Notes: generated from the letters alone by a model not told the origin. A stretch of 64,000 nucleotides of DNA from Cynocephalus volans (GCF_027409185.1 NC_084474.1:12703382-12767381); one strand, 5' to 3'; counted from the stretch's first letter, positions 19,050 to 29,145 are shown. Program-made: numbers and translations.

Positions 19050-19960
19050 GGGACTGGGCCACTCCCTCTCTGGCGAGTGGCACAGTCAATCCCCCAGTGA
19101 CCTGGCCATTTGCAGTGAGGATGAGTTATGACGGGCCCATGCCGAGTGGCCCAGCTGACTGCATTTGAAGTAGTTCCTGGGTGGCTTGCCCCTTGAGGCA
19201 GCAGGTTTGGAGTATGTGAGCCTTGGATGGCATTAGCCAGGAGCTGGTATCTGGCCTGCTCTCTTTTACAGTTTTTTAAGTATCAGGAGCTGATTGGGTA
19301 ATGAAGTGAGAGTGTAAGAGGGCCATGCCTGCAGGGGAGTTTGGGTCTATACATGTGTATTCATGTAAAGCCTCAGAGAGGTGGGTTAGGGACTCATTGG
19401 GATTTTCATTGGATCTCTGTGTGATTTCTTTAAGCTTGTCATAATCTACTGACTTGTGAGTAGCCTTTTGGAGGCCATGAAGTAGGTGTGTGATCATATT
19501 ATCCTGGAGATCCTGATGCCTGTGGCCAGCCTGGTAGTTCCAATTTGGGTCAGTGCAAGGAACAGCAACAGCTCCCATAGGCTGCCTGTTATTTTGAGCA
19601 TGTACCTGAGCCGCCATCCAGACCTGTTCCCTGTACATGGACTTGGACAATTCCTTCCATCCCAGCCACTTCACAGAAGGGTTATAAAAAGCTGGAGCTG
19701 AAGCGGGGCTGTTACCTGATGAAGGGGGAAAAGGGGAGGAGTTGGGCTGAGGATGAGCATCTGGAGGTCAGGTGTGGGGAAGAGAGAGAAATGTGGAGGG
19801 CTGATGGATCAGGAGATTGATCCGAGTCTGGAAAGAGAGGTTGAGCATGAGCTAGGAGAATCTGAGACATAGGACAGTTTTGACAGAGAGAAAAATGCAT
19901 TCAGAGATAGGAAAAGGCCTGAACAAGGAATCTCTACAGCTTTTGCCATTTCAGTGAGTG
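19050..19960 (-). pseudogene. gag: Decayed gag (capsid with major homology region, nucleocapsid)
   Basis: Gag forms the virion core. The longest surviving frame (19276-19674) holds capsid sequence with a major-homology-like block (LKEITQRSNENP, then LSEALHEYTCIDPNSPAG, then HFITQSAPD), typical of class I ERVs. Downstream at about 19082-19126 a zinc-knuckle-like CKWPGHWGIDC is visible with the first Cys replaced by His. A second, more degraded knuckle (KCSQLGHSAWA) lies just before it (about 19131-19175). A Pro/Ser-rich frame at 19712-19900 precedes capsid. Stops and frame changes separate the parts, so no full Gag can be made. Confidence 0.85.
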
Positions 19961-20004
19961 TCTAAATCAAGTGCCATTTTGTGGCCACTGGGATCCATTA
20001 TAAC

Positions 20005-20170
20005 GAGGCGTTTGAGTTTTAATGTCTCCCCGGAGGCTGAGAAATTGGCCAGGAGACGGCCCAGAGGCATAGAGAGCGGAGTATAGTAGAAAATGGGATG
20101 GGATGGGACGTTTAGGTTCAATGTCTCCCTGGAGGCCAAGAAATTGGCCAGGAGACAGCCCAAGGGTGTA
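20005..20170 (-). repeat. 99-bp tandem duplication in the proviral leader/gag 5' region
   Basis: The block around gtctccccggaggctgagaa (from 20024) recurs as gtctccctggaggccaagaa (from 20123), a 99-base offset, with the shared core gaaattggccaggagac. The offset is exactly 33 codons, so a reading frame through it would be kept. It lies between primer site and capsid, where retroviral leader or matrix sequence is expected. Confidence 0.8.
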
Positions 20171-20593
20171 GAATGTGGAGGTTTGGATCATGAGGATCCT
20201 GTGTAGAGGGTGAGAAAGGGCAAGTCAGTCCTGGTAGGAGAAGCGTGCCAGCAAAAGGCGTCCTCTCTGTTGTCCACCTTCTTTTCGAGAGAAAAAGAGC
20301 CATTGACCAGCTAATGAAGCGTCCTTCAATAGCTGAGGGGCACAAGAAGTGTTCCCTCGGCCGGGTGCCTGGGCTTCATAGAGACAAAAGTCGTAGAGAG
20401 AGTAGTCAGGGGAACTGTAGAAGTAGGTAGGACAGACCCACAGACTCACCCTGAATTGAGGCCAGTGTTGGATGTGTTGGTTTGAAAAGCAGAGAGTTCT
20501 GGAGGCATCCGGTTTCAGCAGGTCCGGGAAGGGTGGCTGAGAGCCAATCACCTCAAGAGAGAGGGGATCGTCCACAATGTTGGCCACAACCCT

Positions 20594-20611
20594 TCCCAGG
20601 TTTTGGCACCA
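20594..20611 (-). other. Primer-binding site, tRNA-Phe type
   Basis: The minus strand reads TGGTGCCAAAACCTGGGA, three bases (TTA) after the LTR end. The complement of the 3' end of mammalian tRNA-Phe is TGGTGCCGAAACCCGGGA, so 16 of 18 match, and both mismatches are C/T or G/A transitions at CpG sites. This is a much better match than to Pro, His, Glu, Lys or Arg primers. Confidence 0.88.
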
Positions 20612-20614
20612 TAA

Positions 20615-20970
20615 TGAAAGAAAGTGAGCCAAGGTGCTGGGTACCATTCAAGCTTTGTTAAAGAAAGAAATCTGCTGAGCTGTGCTCAGAGTAGCAGGCA
20701 GCCCCGGGCTGCCCTGGAAAGGGGACAGCACCAGGTGTGGGGGTGGTAGAGCTTATATCGGTATGTTGGCACCAAGAGCTGGGTGGTGTAATTCCGGGGT
20801 GGGGATTGAGTTAGGTCATGGGCATGGAGAGTTCTGTGCATATGGCATTTTCTCTGAAACCATGAGGCTTCTTGTAAAAGAGAAGGGGGGACGGGAGGGG
20901 AGGAGGTGGGCAGTGCTATTTTGTTCTTGGGCTTGTCTAAAGTGGCGCTGGTTATGTTGCAGATCTATTA
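20615..20970 (-). repeat. 5' LTR of the provirus
   Basis: 356 bp, aligned end to end with the 3' LTR. On the minus strand it begins TAATAGATCTGC and ends TTTCTTTCA. A TATA-like GATATAAGC is kept. The poly(A) signal position reads AACAAA here, while the other LTR has AATAAA. The retroviral 5' terminal TG appears as TA in both LTRs. Confidence 0.92.
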
Positions 20971-21168
20971 TTAATCACTTCAGATTTAGGCTATGTAATG
21001 CTCTGTCTGGTCTTTGTTCTTCTCTCTATATACCTGATTTTTTTCATTTTCACTAATTAAGATTCTTATGTTTATCTTTTAGGATTGATTTATAAACATC
21101 AAGATAGTTTAAATTTCTCATATATGGATATATACATTTTAAGTATTTTTTGTTTAAGAGGTAAATGG

Positions 21169-21508
21169 TGCTATGGTTTGGCCAAAATTCATGTTGAAAT
21201 TTAATTGCCATTGTAAGGGTATTAAGAGGTGGGACCTTTAAGAGGCAATGAATAGATTAATGCCATTAATGGCGGGAGTGGGTTAGTTATGGCAGAAGTG
21301 GCGTCCTGATAAAAGGATCAAGTTCAGCCCCCATTTGTTCTCTCCATCTTGCGTGCTTGCTTCCACCTTCCCCACTTCTGCCATGGGATGACCTTCTCCA
21401 GAGGCCAGCACCATACCCTTGGACTTCCCAGTCTCAAGAACTTCTTTTCTTTTATAAATTACCCTGTCCTGGGCATTCTGTCATAGTATCAGAAAATGGA
21501 CTAAGACA
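21169..21508 (+). mobile_element. MaLR-type solo LTR (MST/MLT1-like)
   Basis: It begins tgctatggtttgg and ends atggactaagaca, both hallmark MaLR ends. Internal landmarks are 'catgttgaaatttaattgcc', 'ttctctccatcttgcgtgcttgcttcc' and 'ttttctttataaattaccctgtc'. A perfect 5-bp TSD, aatgg, flanks it (21164-21168, 21509-21513). Confidence 0.88.
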
Positions 21509-21643
21509 AATGGAAACATCAGGTCTAGAACTCGCTAATATGAATAGAAAAACAATTTTTCCATTAAAAAAACTCTCAATAATGGAAGAAATTATTTTTA
21601 AAAAGCATTATCATAAAACTTAGACTAATGGCATTAAGGTTTA

Positions 21644-21795
21644 TTTATTTTATTTATTTATTTTTTTGTCTTTTTCGTGACCGGCACTCAGCCAGTGAGC
21701 GCACCAGCCATACCTATATAGGATCCGAACCCGCGGCGGGAGCATCGCTGTGCTCCCAGCGCCGCACTCTCCCGAGTGCTCCACGGGCTCGGCCC
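21644..21795 (-). mobile_element. Dimer-derived tRNA SINE (CYN-type)
   Basis: Same family as the intron 3 copy, reverse orientation: T-rich tail first, then cgtgaccggcactcagcc, B-box complement ggatccgaacc, and gggctcggccc at the head. A 14-bp TSD with two mismatches flanks it (ggcattaaggttta at 21630-21643; ggcattaaaattta at 21796-21809). Confidence 0.9.
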
Positions 21796-22477
21796 GGCAT
21801 TAAAATTTATAAGATAAAAAAGCAAAAAGCAAAATCTGGTATTTCTTGATTTCTTCTGACAGAACAAAGATTATTCTGATAATTAATTCACAGTGAACTT
21901 AAATATAGAGCCAGAAATTCTCACAACTGTTTTGTGAGGTAAATATGTTTCCCATTTAATATGTAGGGAAACTGAAGTACATTTTCTGGAGCTGACTGGT
22001 ACAGAAAGGTTGTATGGAAGGTTGAGCAGAGTCCGGTTTGTGCCCTTCAGTCGGGTAACAGAGATAGTGTAAGACACCATCTACCTAAGGCCAGGCTGTC
22101 AGTGTGATTTGGTTGAAGAACCTGGCAGTGTGCGTTGCTCTAAATCATTTGTAAAAGCAGCCATGATCTTGCTAGTTTTTGTAAAACTAGCAAAGTAAAA
22201 TCCCTTTACAAGAAAGAAGTTCTCACTTCTTAACTGAAGCAGTCAGTAAAAAGGTACTTGTATGTTCTATTATTATCTCCAGATCTCTCCTTTTGTATCT
22301 TTGCAGCTTTGAACAGTCGATCTTTCTTTTCCCTCTGCTTCCTCCCTGCCTCTGGGTGTTGACCTTCTGGCAAAGCCTTTCCAGGGGAGCCCCATCCCAT
22401 TAGAAAACAATTCCATCCTCCTCCTCAAAGAGGCTCTGCTTCCTAAGGCCCGTGTCTCTGATATCCTCTCTTTCTAA

Positions 22478-24919
22478 AAGACAGGTTTATCGAGGTATGA
22501 CTTAACATCCAGTAAAGGTGTTTAGATGCACAGCTGAATTTTGACAACTTTGTACAGTCATGTGGCCACCACCACAATAAAGATATAGAATATTTTTGCC
22601 ACCTCCAGGGTTGCCTCTAGTGCCTTTGTAGTCGACCCTTTTCTCCAAATCCCAGCACGTGGCAACCACGGATCTGATTTCTGTCCCTGTAGTTTTGTAC
22701 TTTCCAGAATTTCCTATAGATTGAGTCACATGGTTTGTAGCATTTTGATTCTGGCTTTCTTCACTTAGCATAATGCATTTCAGAGAGATATGTCCATGTT
22801 GTTACCACGGCAGGTAGTTCATTCGTTTTTATTGCTAGGTCATGTTCCACTGTGTGGATGTATCACAGTTCATCTATTTACATTCAGGTTGTTTCCAGTT
22901 TCTAGTGATTATTAGTAAAGCCACTATAATTATAAGTAATTTTTGATTTATGCATGTTGATGTGTGTGTAAATACACATTTCTTTTTATTGATGAGGATG
23001 TGTTCCATTAAGCAGTTTGTTTATTCATTGACCTGTTGATAGGCATCTGCATTATTTACAGTTTTTGTCTATTACAAGGAATGTTGCTATAAACGTTTGT
23101 ACACAAGTCGTGGCTGGACATATGCTTTTCTTTCTTGTGGATAAATGCTTAGGAGTGGAATGTCTGCATCATATACCAAACTGTTTTCTAAAGTGGTTGT
23201 GCCATTTTACATTCCCAACAACATATGAAAGATCCAGTTCCTCCACATTCTTACTAGCACATGGTGGGCCATCTTTTTCAGTTTCAGCTATTGTAATAGG
23301 AGTGCAAGTTTATCTCATTGTCGTTTTAATTTTCATGTCCCTAATAACTAATGATCCTAACATCTTTTTATGTTTTTTTTTTCCATTTGTATATCTTCTT
23401 GGGTTAAGTATCTCTTCATATTTTTGCTCATTTTAAGATTGGACTTTTTTCTTATTATCAACTTTGGAGTGTTTTTTATGTATAGTACATACTAGTCCTT
23501 TATTAGACATGTAGTTTTTGCATATTTTCTGTTTTCCTGGGGTTTGTTGTTTCATTTTCTTAACACTGCCTTTTAAATAGGTGCTTTTAATTTTGATAAA
23601 GTTCAGTTTATCAATTTTTATTCTTTTATGGATAATGCTTTTAGTGTATCTAAGATATCTTTGCCTAGCTTGAAGCTATAAAGGTTTTCTCCTATTTGCT
23701 TCCAGAGATTTTATTAGTTTTAAGTTTTACATTTAGATCTGTGATGCTTTTCAAGTTAATTTTGGTTTAGGGTGTGAGATGTGGGTCAAAGTTCTTTTAA
23801 AATTTTTTGGGGGCATATGGATGTCCAATTGTTCCAGTGCCATTTGTTGAAAAGACAATCCCTTTGCACCTTTGGCAAAAATCAGTCGATCAGATGTATG
23901 TGTGTCTGTTTCTGGACACTTCTGTTCCATTGATGTATGTGTCTGTCCTTTTGTCAGTACCACACTGTCTTGATTACTGGAGCTTTATAGTAAGTCTTTA
24001 AGTCAGGAAGTATGAGTCCTCCAACTTTGTTTTTTTCAAAATTGTTTTGGGCATTCTAGTTCCTTTTGTTTTCTTAAAAAGTTTTATAATCAGCTTGTCA
24101 GTTTCTATTAAAAATAACCTGCTGGGATTTTGATTGGGTTTGTATCATACTCTATAAATAAGTTTGGGGAGAATTGACAGTTTCACAATATTGAGTCTTC
24201 CAACCATATGCATGGTAAATCTCTCCTTTTATTTAGGTCTTCTTGATTTTCATTATCAGTGTTTTGTATTTTTTAGTGTATATAAATCTTAGACATGTTT
24301 TGTTGGATTTATTTTTTTGTAGATTTTGTTTGTATTTTCTATGTAGACAATCATGTTATCTGCAAATAGTGACAACTTTCTTTCTTTTTCAATTGCATGC
24401 CTTTCATTTCTTATCTTATTGCACTAGCCAGGACCTCCAGTATGATGACAAATAGAAGTAGTGAGGGCACACATCCTTGCTTTGTTCCAGATCTTAGGGG
24501 AAACCATTCTGCACTGTTAAATATGATATTAGCTATAGATTATTTGTACATGCCCTTTGTGAATCTGAGGAAATTCTTGTATTCTTTAGTTTGCTGAGAC
24601 TTTTTGTCATGAATGGTGGTTGACTTTTTTCTATATTTATTGAGAAGATAACATGGTTTTTTTTCTTTAGTTTATTGATATGATGAAGCACACTGATTGC
24701 TTTTCTGATGTTGAACTAACTTGTATTCCTAAGATTTGCTAACATATTGTTAAGGATTTTTTTTCCCAACTATGTCCATGTGGGATATCAGTTTGTAATT
24801 ATTATTATTATTATTATTTTTTGTATCAGGATAATGATGATCTGTCTTTCATTGTTTGGAAGACTGTGTAAAGTTGATATTACTAAATATCGTGTGGAAT
24901 TTTCTAGGGAAGCCATTTA
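22478..24919 (-). mobile_element. LINE-1 fragment (3' end and ORF2 region), antisense
   Basis: The + strand reads the complement of a mammalian L1. Landmarks are 'aggtttatcgaggtatgac', 'acttagcataatgcatttcag', 'ttgtggataaatgcttaggagtggaatg', 'aaactgttttctaaagtggttg' and 'tttgttgaaaagacaatcc'. The element continues after the solo LTR at 25292. Many stops; not active. Confidence 0.88.
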
Positions 24920-24924
24920 GGTAT

Positions 24925-25286
24925 TGAAAGAAAGTGAGCCGAGATGCTGGGTACCATTCAAGCTTTATTAAAGGAAGAAAATCTGCTGGGCTGTGCTCAA
25001 AGGGGAGGGCAGCCCAGGGCTGCCCTGAAAATGGTGGACAGCACAAGGTGTGGGGATGGTAGAGCTTATATAGCGCACCAAGAGCTGGCTGATACCATCA
25101 AGGAGGGTCATTATGCTAATGTGGATCGGGGTGGAGAACTGAGTCCTCAAAAGGGGTTTCTGTTTAAGTCAGGAGGCTTATGTAAAGGGAACTGGGAGGG
25201 GCCCGGCGCTGGAGTGGCAGACGACCCCAGGACCATCCTGTGCTCATTGTGTGCACAATGGTGCGGGCCACGTCCAAAATCCATCA
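24925..25286 (-). mobile_element. Solo LTR related to the 14.5-21 kb provirus
   Basis: 362 bp, with a + strand copy that runs TG...CA. The first about 155 bases (tgaaagaaagtgagcc, ttcaagctttattaaagg, agggctgccctg, gagcttatat) match the provirus LTR R-U5 and core promoter. The remaining U3 is clearly different. AATAAA and a canonical TATATAAG are present on the minus strand. A perfect 5-bp TSD, ggtat, flanks it (24920-24924, 25287-25291), inside L1 ORF2 sequence. Confidence 0.93.
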
Positions 25287-25291
25287 GGTAT

Positions 25292-25757
25292 GTAGTTATT
25301 TTTGTGATCAGGTTTTTAAACTATAAATTCAATTTCTTTAGTAGGTATAGGACTATTCAGGTTATTTATTTCTTCGAAATGAGCTTTGGTAATTTGTGTC
25401 TTTCAAAGAATTTGGTCATTCATCTACATTGTCAAATTTATGGGTATAAATTCGTTATTGGTATTCCTTTATTCTTTTTAATTCTGTAGGCTCTCTAGAA
25501 ATATACATTTCTAATTTCTGATAGTAATCTGAATCTTTTCTCTCTCTCTCCCTTTGTTTTTTATCAGACTAGTTAAAGGTTTATCAGTTTTACCGATCAT
25601 CTCAAAGAACCATTCTTTCATTTCATTGATTTTCTCTCTGTTTTTGTTTTCAATTTCCTTAGTTTCTTCTCTTATTGTTATTTCCTTTCCTCTGCTTATG
25701 TTGGGTTCGGTTTGCTTTTCTTTTTGTACTATATTTCTGTGTGTATATACATACATA
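25292..25757 (-). mobile_element. LINE-1 ORF2 segment, continuation after the solo LTR
   Basis: The minus strand encodes an L1 ORF2 piece with NREKINEMKEWFFEMIGKTD and KPLTSLIKNK, typical of the endonuclease-RT linker. The + strand 'tttgtgtctttcaaagaatttgg' and 'caaatttatgggtataaa' are standard L1 complement. Confidence 0.88.
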
Positions 25758-25771
25758 TTTTAAATTTTATT

Positions 25772-25866
25772 TATTTTTTTGGCAGCTGGCCAGTGCAGGG
25801 AATTGAACTCTTGATCTTGGTGTTATCAGTACCATGCTCCAACCAACTGAGCTAACCAGCCAGCCC
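25772..25866 (-). mobile_element. tRNA-Ile-derived SINE monomer (CYN-type)
   Basis: Reverse orientation: ggcagctggccagtgcagggaattgaactcttgatcttggtgttatcagtaccatgctccaaccaactgagctaaccagccagccc. The complement folds like a tRNA-Ile-derived head with B box gttcaattccc. Confidence 0.88.
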
Positions 25867-25877
25867 TTCTATTTCTG

Positions 25878-25908
<31 letters not shown>

Positions 25909-26057
25909 TGACCGGTAAGGGGATCTTAACCCTTGACTTGGTGTTGTCAGCACGAAGCTCACCCAGTGAGCTAACCGGCCATCCCTATATGGGATCTGAA
26001 CCCGTAGCCTTGGTGTTATCAGCACCACACTCTCCCGAGTGAGCCACAGGCCGGCCC
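25878..26057 (-). mobile_element. tRNA-Ile-derived SINE dimer (CYN-type)
   Basis: Two tRNA-like units lie in tandem behind a long T run (25878-25903). Unit A has ggcctgtggctcactcgggagagtgtggtgctgataacacc on its sense strand, and unit B has ggccggttagctcac and a second B-box-like ggttaagatcc. TSD ctatttctg flanks it (25869-25877, 26058-26066), inside L1. Confidence 0.9.
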
Positions 26058-26066
26058 CTATTTCTG

Positions 26067-26429
26067 TTTTTTTAAAACAGGTTTATTGAAATATAATTTA
26101 TATGTCATGAAATATATTGATTCTCAGTGTATAATAGAGTGGTTTTTAGTATGTTTATAGAGTTGTGCAGCTATCCCCACAATGTAATTATAAGACATTT
26201 CCATCACTGCAAAAGGAAATTTGGTGCCCATTAGCAGTCACTACCCCTTCTTTCCTCATCCATCCCAAGGCACCTATTAATCTACTTTCTGTCTCTCTAT
26301 ATTTGCCCATTCTGGACATTTTACATAAATTGAATCATATAATATGTGATCTTTTCTTTTACTTAGCAGAATCTTTTTGAGTGTCATCCATACTGTACAT
26401 GTTGACGTTCTGTTGTAGCTTTGATGTTT
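26067..26429 (-). mobile_element. LINE-1 3' end, antisense (unit 2 of stacked series)
   Basis: It starts again at an L1 3' terminus ('aggtttattgaaatataatttatatg', then 'gtagagttgtgcagctatcc', 'tctactttctgtctctctatatttgcccattctggac'). Confidence 0.82.
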
Positions 26430-26458
26430 TTAAGTTGTGATATAATTCACATAACATA

Positions 26459-26565
26459 GGGCTGGTTGCTAGTACAGTTGTTCAGAAAGTGGTGGTGTAA
26501 CACCAAGGTCAAGGGTTCGGATCCCTGTACTGGCCAACTATAAAAAAACAAAAACACAGAATAAA
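26459..26565 (+). mobile_element. tRNA-Ile-derived SINE monomer (CYN-type)
   Basis: gggctggttgctagtacagttgttcag...aacaccaaggtcaagggttcggatccctgtactggcc plus an A-rich tail. TSD tcacataacata is perfect (26447-26458, 26566-26577). Confidence 0.9.
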
Positions 26566-26858
26566 TCACATAACATAAAATTCACCCTTTTAAACTGTAC
26601 AAGTCAGTGTACAAGTCAGTGGTTTTTAGTTTATTCACAGATATGCGCAGTGATCATTGCTATCTAATGACAGAACATTTTTATCACCCTAGAAGGAAAC
26701 CCATACCCATTTATTTACTCACCATTCTGCCCTTCTCCCAGCCCCTGGCAATGGCCAACCTGCATTCTGTCTCCGTTTTTACTTAATCTGGACATTTCAT
26801 GCAAATGTAATCACACAATACAAGTATAAGCCTGGCTTCTTTCACTTAGCATGTTTTT

Positions 26859-26953
26859 ATTTATTTATTTGGTAGCTAGCTGGTACTGGGATCTGAACCC
26901 TTGACCTTGGTGTTACAAGGCAGTGCTCTAACCAGCTGAGCTATGGCCAGCCC
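26859..26953 (-). mobile_element. tRNA-Ile-derived SINE monomer (CYN-type)
   Basis: Reverse orientation: ggtagctagctggtactgggatctgaacccttgaccttggtgttacaaggcagtgctctaaccagctgagc. The flanks share tagcat...gttttt, a plausible duplication. Confidence 0.86.
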
Positions 26954-27489
26954 TAGCATAATGTTTTTAAAGTTTATTCATGTAATAGCATGTACCAGTA
27001 CTTCATTCCTTTTGATGGCCAAATAACATTCCATTATGTGGAACATTTATTCATTCATCAGTTGGTGGACATGTGGGTTGTTTCCATATTTTGGCTATTA
27101 TAAATAATGCTGCTTTGAACATGTGTACAAGTCTTTGTGTGGATATATGTGTTTATTTTTTTTGGGTAGATACTTGGCAGTGGAATGAATTCCTAAGTGA
27201 TAAGGTAAGTTTATGTTGAACTTTTAAAGAAACTGCCAAACTGTTTTCCAAAGTGGCTGCCTCATGTTACAGCACCACCGTTAATGTGTTCCTTTTTCAC
27301 TGGCATTTGTTACTGTCTGTGTTTTTTATTATAACCATTCTAGTGGGTGTGAAATGATATCCCATTGTTGTTTAGATTTGCATTTTCCTAACAACTAATG
27401 ATCTTGATCATTTTTTTATGTGCTTACTGGTCATTTGAATGTAGGAGACTGCATATTTTTCTGTGCATTTGAAAATTTTACAAAAATAA

Positions 27490-27722
27490 TTGGGATTGCT
27501 GCCATTTATTGAGCATTGATATATGTCAGGCAGTTTTAAGTGCTTTTCATGTACATCTTATTTACCCCTCTCCAGGCCCCTTTATTACTCTCATTTCATA
27601 GATGAAAGAAATCAAGGCACAGAAAGATTAAGTAATCGGCACAAGGACACACAGCTAGAAGAATTAGGGCTAAGATTCAAAACCAGGTTGATTGACTACA
27701 GAGACAATGTTCTTAGACACTA
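27490..27722 (-). repeat. MIR SINE, antisense
   Basis: The + strand gives the MIR complement: 'ccatttattgagcattgatatatgtcaggcag', 'catttcatagatgaaagaaatcaaggcacag', 'ggacacacagctagaag'. Confidence 0.8.
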
Positions 27723-27759
27723 GACAAATACTTGCTACATACACATACTACATTAAAAT

Positions 27760-28139
27760 AATTAAAAATTTTTTTATTACGGTAAAATATATGTAACACA
27801 AAATTTACCATTTTAACCATTTGTCAGTGTATATTAAGTGGCACTAGGAACATCACGTACATTACGTACATTCACAACGTTGTGCAACAATCATCACCAC
27901 TCATTTCCAGAACTTTTTTATCATCCCAAACTGAAACTCTACGCCCATTAAGCCTTAACTCCCTATTTCCCCCTACACCCAGCCCTTGGTAGCCACTAGT
28001 CTACTTTCTATCTGTGAATTTGCCTATTCTAGGTGCCTCATATGAATAGGATCATATGATATTTGTCCTTTTGTGTCTGGCTTATTTCTCTTAGCAGAAT
28101 GTTTTCAAGGTTCATCCATGTTGTAACTTGTATCAAAAT
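27760..28139 (-). mobile_element. LINE-1 3' end, antisense (unit 4)
   Basis: Another L1 3' terminus: 'ttattacggtaaaatatatgtaacacaaaatttaccattttaacc', 'gttgtgcaacaatcatcacc', 'tctactttctatctgtgaatttgcctattctagg'. Confidence 0.8.
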
Positions 28140-28149
28140 TTCATTCCTT

Positions 28150-28810
28150 AAGACATTAAAAAATTTTTAATTGTAAAATACACAAAACATAAAAATTATC
28201 ATCATAACCATTTTTAAGTGTATAGTTCAGTAATGTTAATATACTTGTATTTACACTGTTGTGCAATAGCTTTCCAGAACATTTCATCTTGCAAAACTGG
28301 AACTCTGTACCCATTAAATGACAGCTCTCCATTTCTTCCTGTCCCCAGCCCCTTGTGCCACCATTCTACTTTCTTTTTCTATGAGTTTGACTACTCTAGA
28401 TACCTTACTTAAGGAGAATCACAAGTATGTGTCTTTTTGTGATTGACTTATTTCAGTTAGCATAATTTCCTCTAGGTTCACCCATGTTGCACCATGTGCC
28501 AGAATTTCCTTTTCATGGCTGAATAAGATCGCGTTCTATGTATATACCACATTTTGTTTATCCTTTCATCTGTTGATGGACATTTGGGTTATCACCTTTT
28601 GGCTAGTGTGCATACCATTGTTATAAACATTGATATTCAAGTATCTAAGTCCTTGCTTTCAGGTCTTTTGGGTATATACCAGGACTGGAACTGCTGGGTC
28701 ATATGGCAATTCTGTGTTTAACTATTTGAGGAACCATCAAACTATTTTCTTAAAATTAGTTTTTAAGTGCAAAGAGCGTCAGATGTACAAGGCACTGGGC
28801 AAAGAATTTT
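28150..28810 (-). mobile_element. LINE-1 3' end, antisense (unit 5)
   Basis: It restarts at 'ttttaattgtaaaatacacaaaacataaaa' and runs through 'gtttatcctttcatctgttgatggacatttggg' and 'gctgggtcatatggcaattctgtgtttaactatttgaggaacc'. Confidence 0.82.
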
Positions 28811-28841
28811 CAAATATTTAATCTATTAATCATTCAGATGC

Positions 28842-28961
28842 TTAATTTGTTTTGTTTGTTTGTTTGTTTGTTTGTTTGGCAGTTGGCTAGTATGGGCTAC
28901 TGAACCCTTGACCTTGATGTTAAAAGGTTATGCTCTAACCAACTGAGCTAACAGGCCAACC
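28842..28961 (-). mobile_element. tRNA-Ile-derived SINE monomer with (TTTG)n tail
   Basis: It has a tail of TTTG repeats, then ggcagttggctagtatgggctactgaacccttgaccttgatgttaaaaggttatgctctaaccaactgagctaacaggccaaccc. Short flank similarity (agatgctt/aaatgctt) suggests a TSD. Confidence 0.85.
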
Positions 28962-29145
28962 CAAATGCTTGTTTACTGAATACTTCCTAAATACCAAACC
29001 CTGGGTATACCAGGGTGAGTGAAAGACAATGGCCTCTGCCCTCATGCAGTTTATGGTCTAATGGCAGAGTATTCACGCAGATGAATATGACAGTGGTGAT
29101 AAGTGATAGAAATAGAACTATGTGGGACGTAACAGCAATTCAATT
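28962..29145 (-). repeat. LINE-2 fragment, antisense
   Basis: 'tactgaatacttcctaaataccaaaccctgggtataccagggtgagtgaaagacaatggcctctgccctcatgcagtttatg' is the L2 complement pattern. Confidence 0.6.

Larger units (their letters stand above)
14488..20970 (-). mobile_element. Class I endogenous retrovirus (gammaretrovirus-like, tRNA-Phe primer), defective provirus
   Basis: A 6483-bp provirus reads on the minus strand. Seen directly: two LTRs of 356-357 bp, a 5-bp TSD (ttaat at 14483-14487 and 20971-20975), a primer-binding site at 20594-20611 next to the 5' LTR, and gag, protease, RT, RNase H, integrase and env remnants in canonical order. A purine-rich tract abuts the 3' LTR. By hand count the LTRs differ at about 25 of about 354 aligned positions plus three small indels. 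No gene is intact. Frames are broken by stops and frameshifts, the RT catalytic motif is altered, and the integrase core is deleted. Family knowledge places tRNA-Phe-primed elements near the HERV-F/HERV-H branch. Confidence 0.95.
26430..27480 (-). mobile_element. LINE-1 3' end, antisense (unit 3), interrupted by two SINEs
   Basis: A further L1 3' terminus restarts at 'gtgatataattcacataaca', followed by 'ttcacccttttaaactgtacaag', 'ccattatgtggaac', 'gggttgtttccatattttggctattataaataatgctg' and 'aaactgccaaactgttttccaaagtggctgc'. Confidence 0.82.

Noticed and set aside
20225-20647. 140-codon minus-strand frame over the primer-binding site
   Set aside because: It starts inside the LTR and crosses the primer site, so it is leader sequence, not a gene.
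24944-25489. 181-codon open frame
   Set aside because: It runs through the solo LTR into antisense L1, so it is a repeat artefact.
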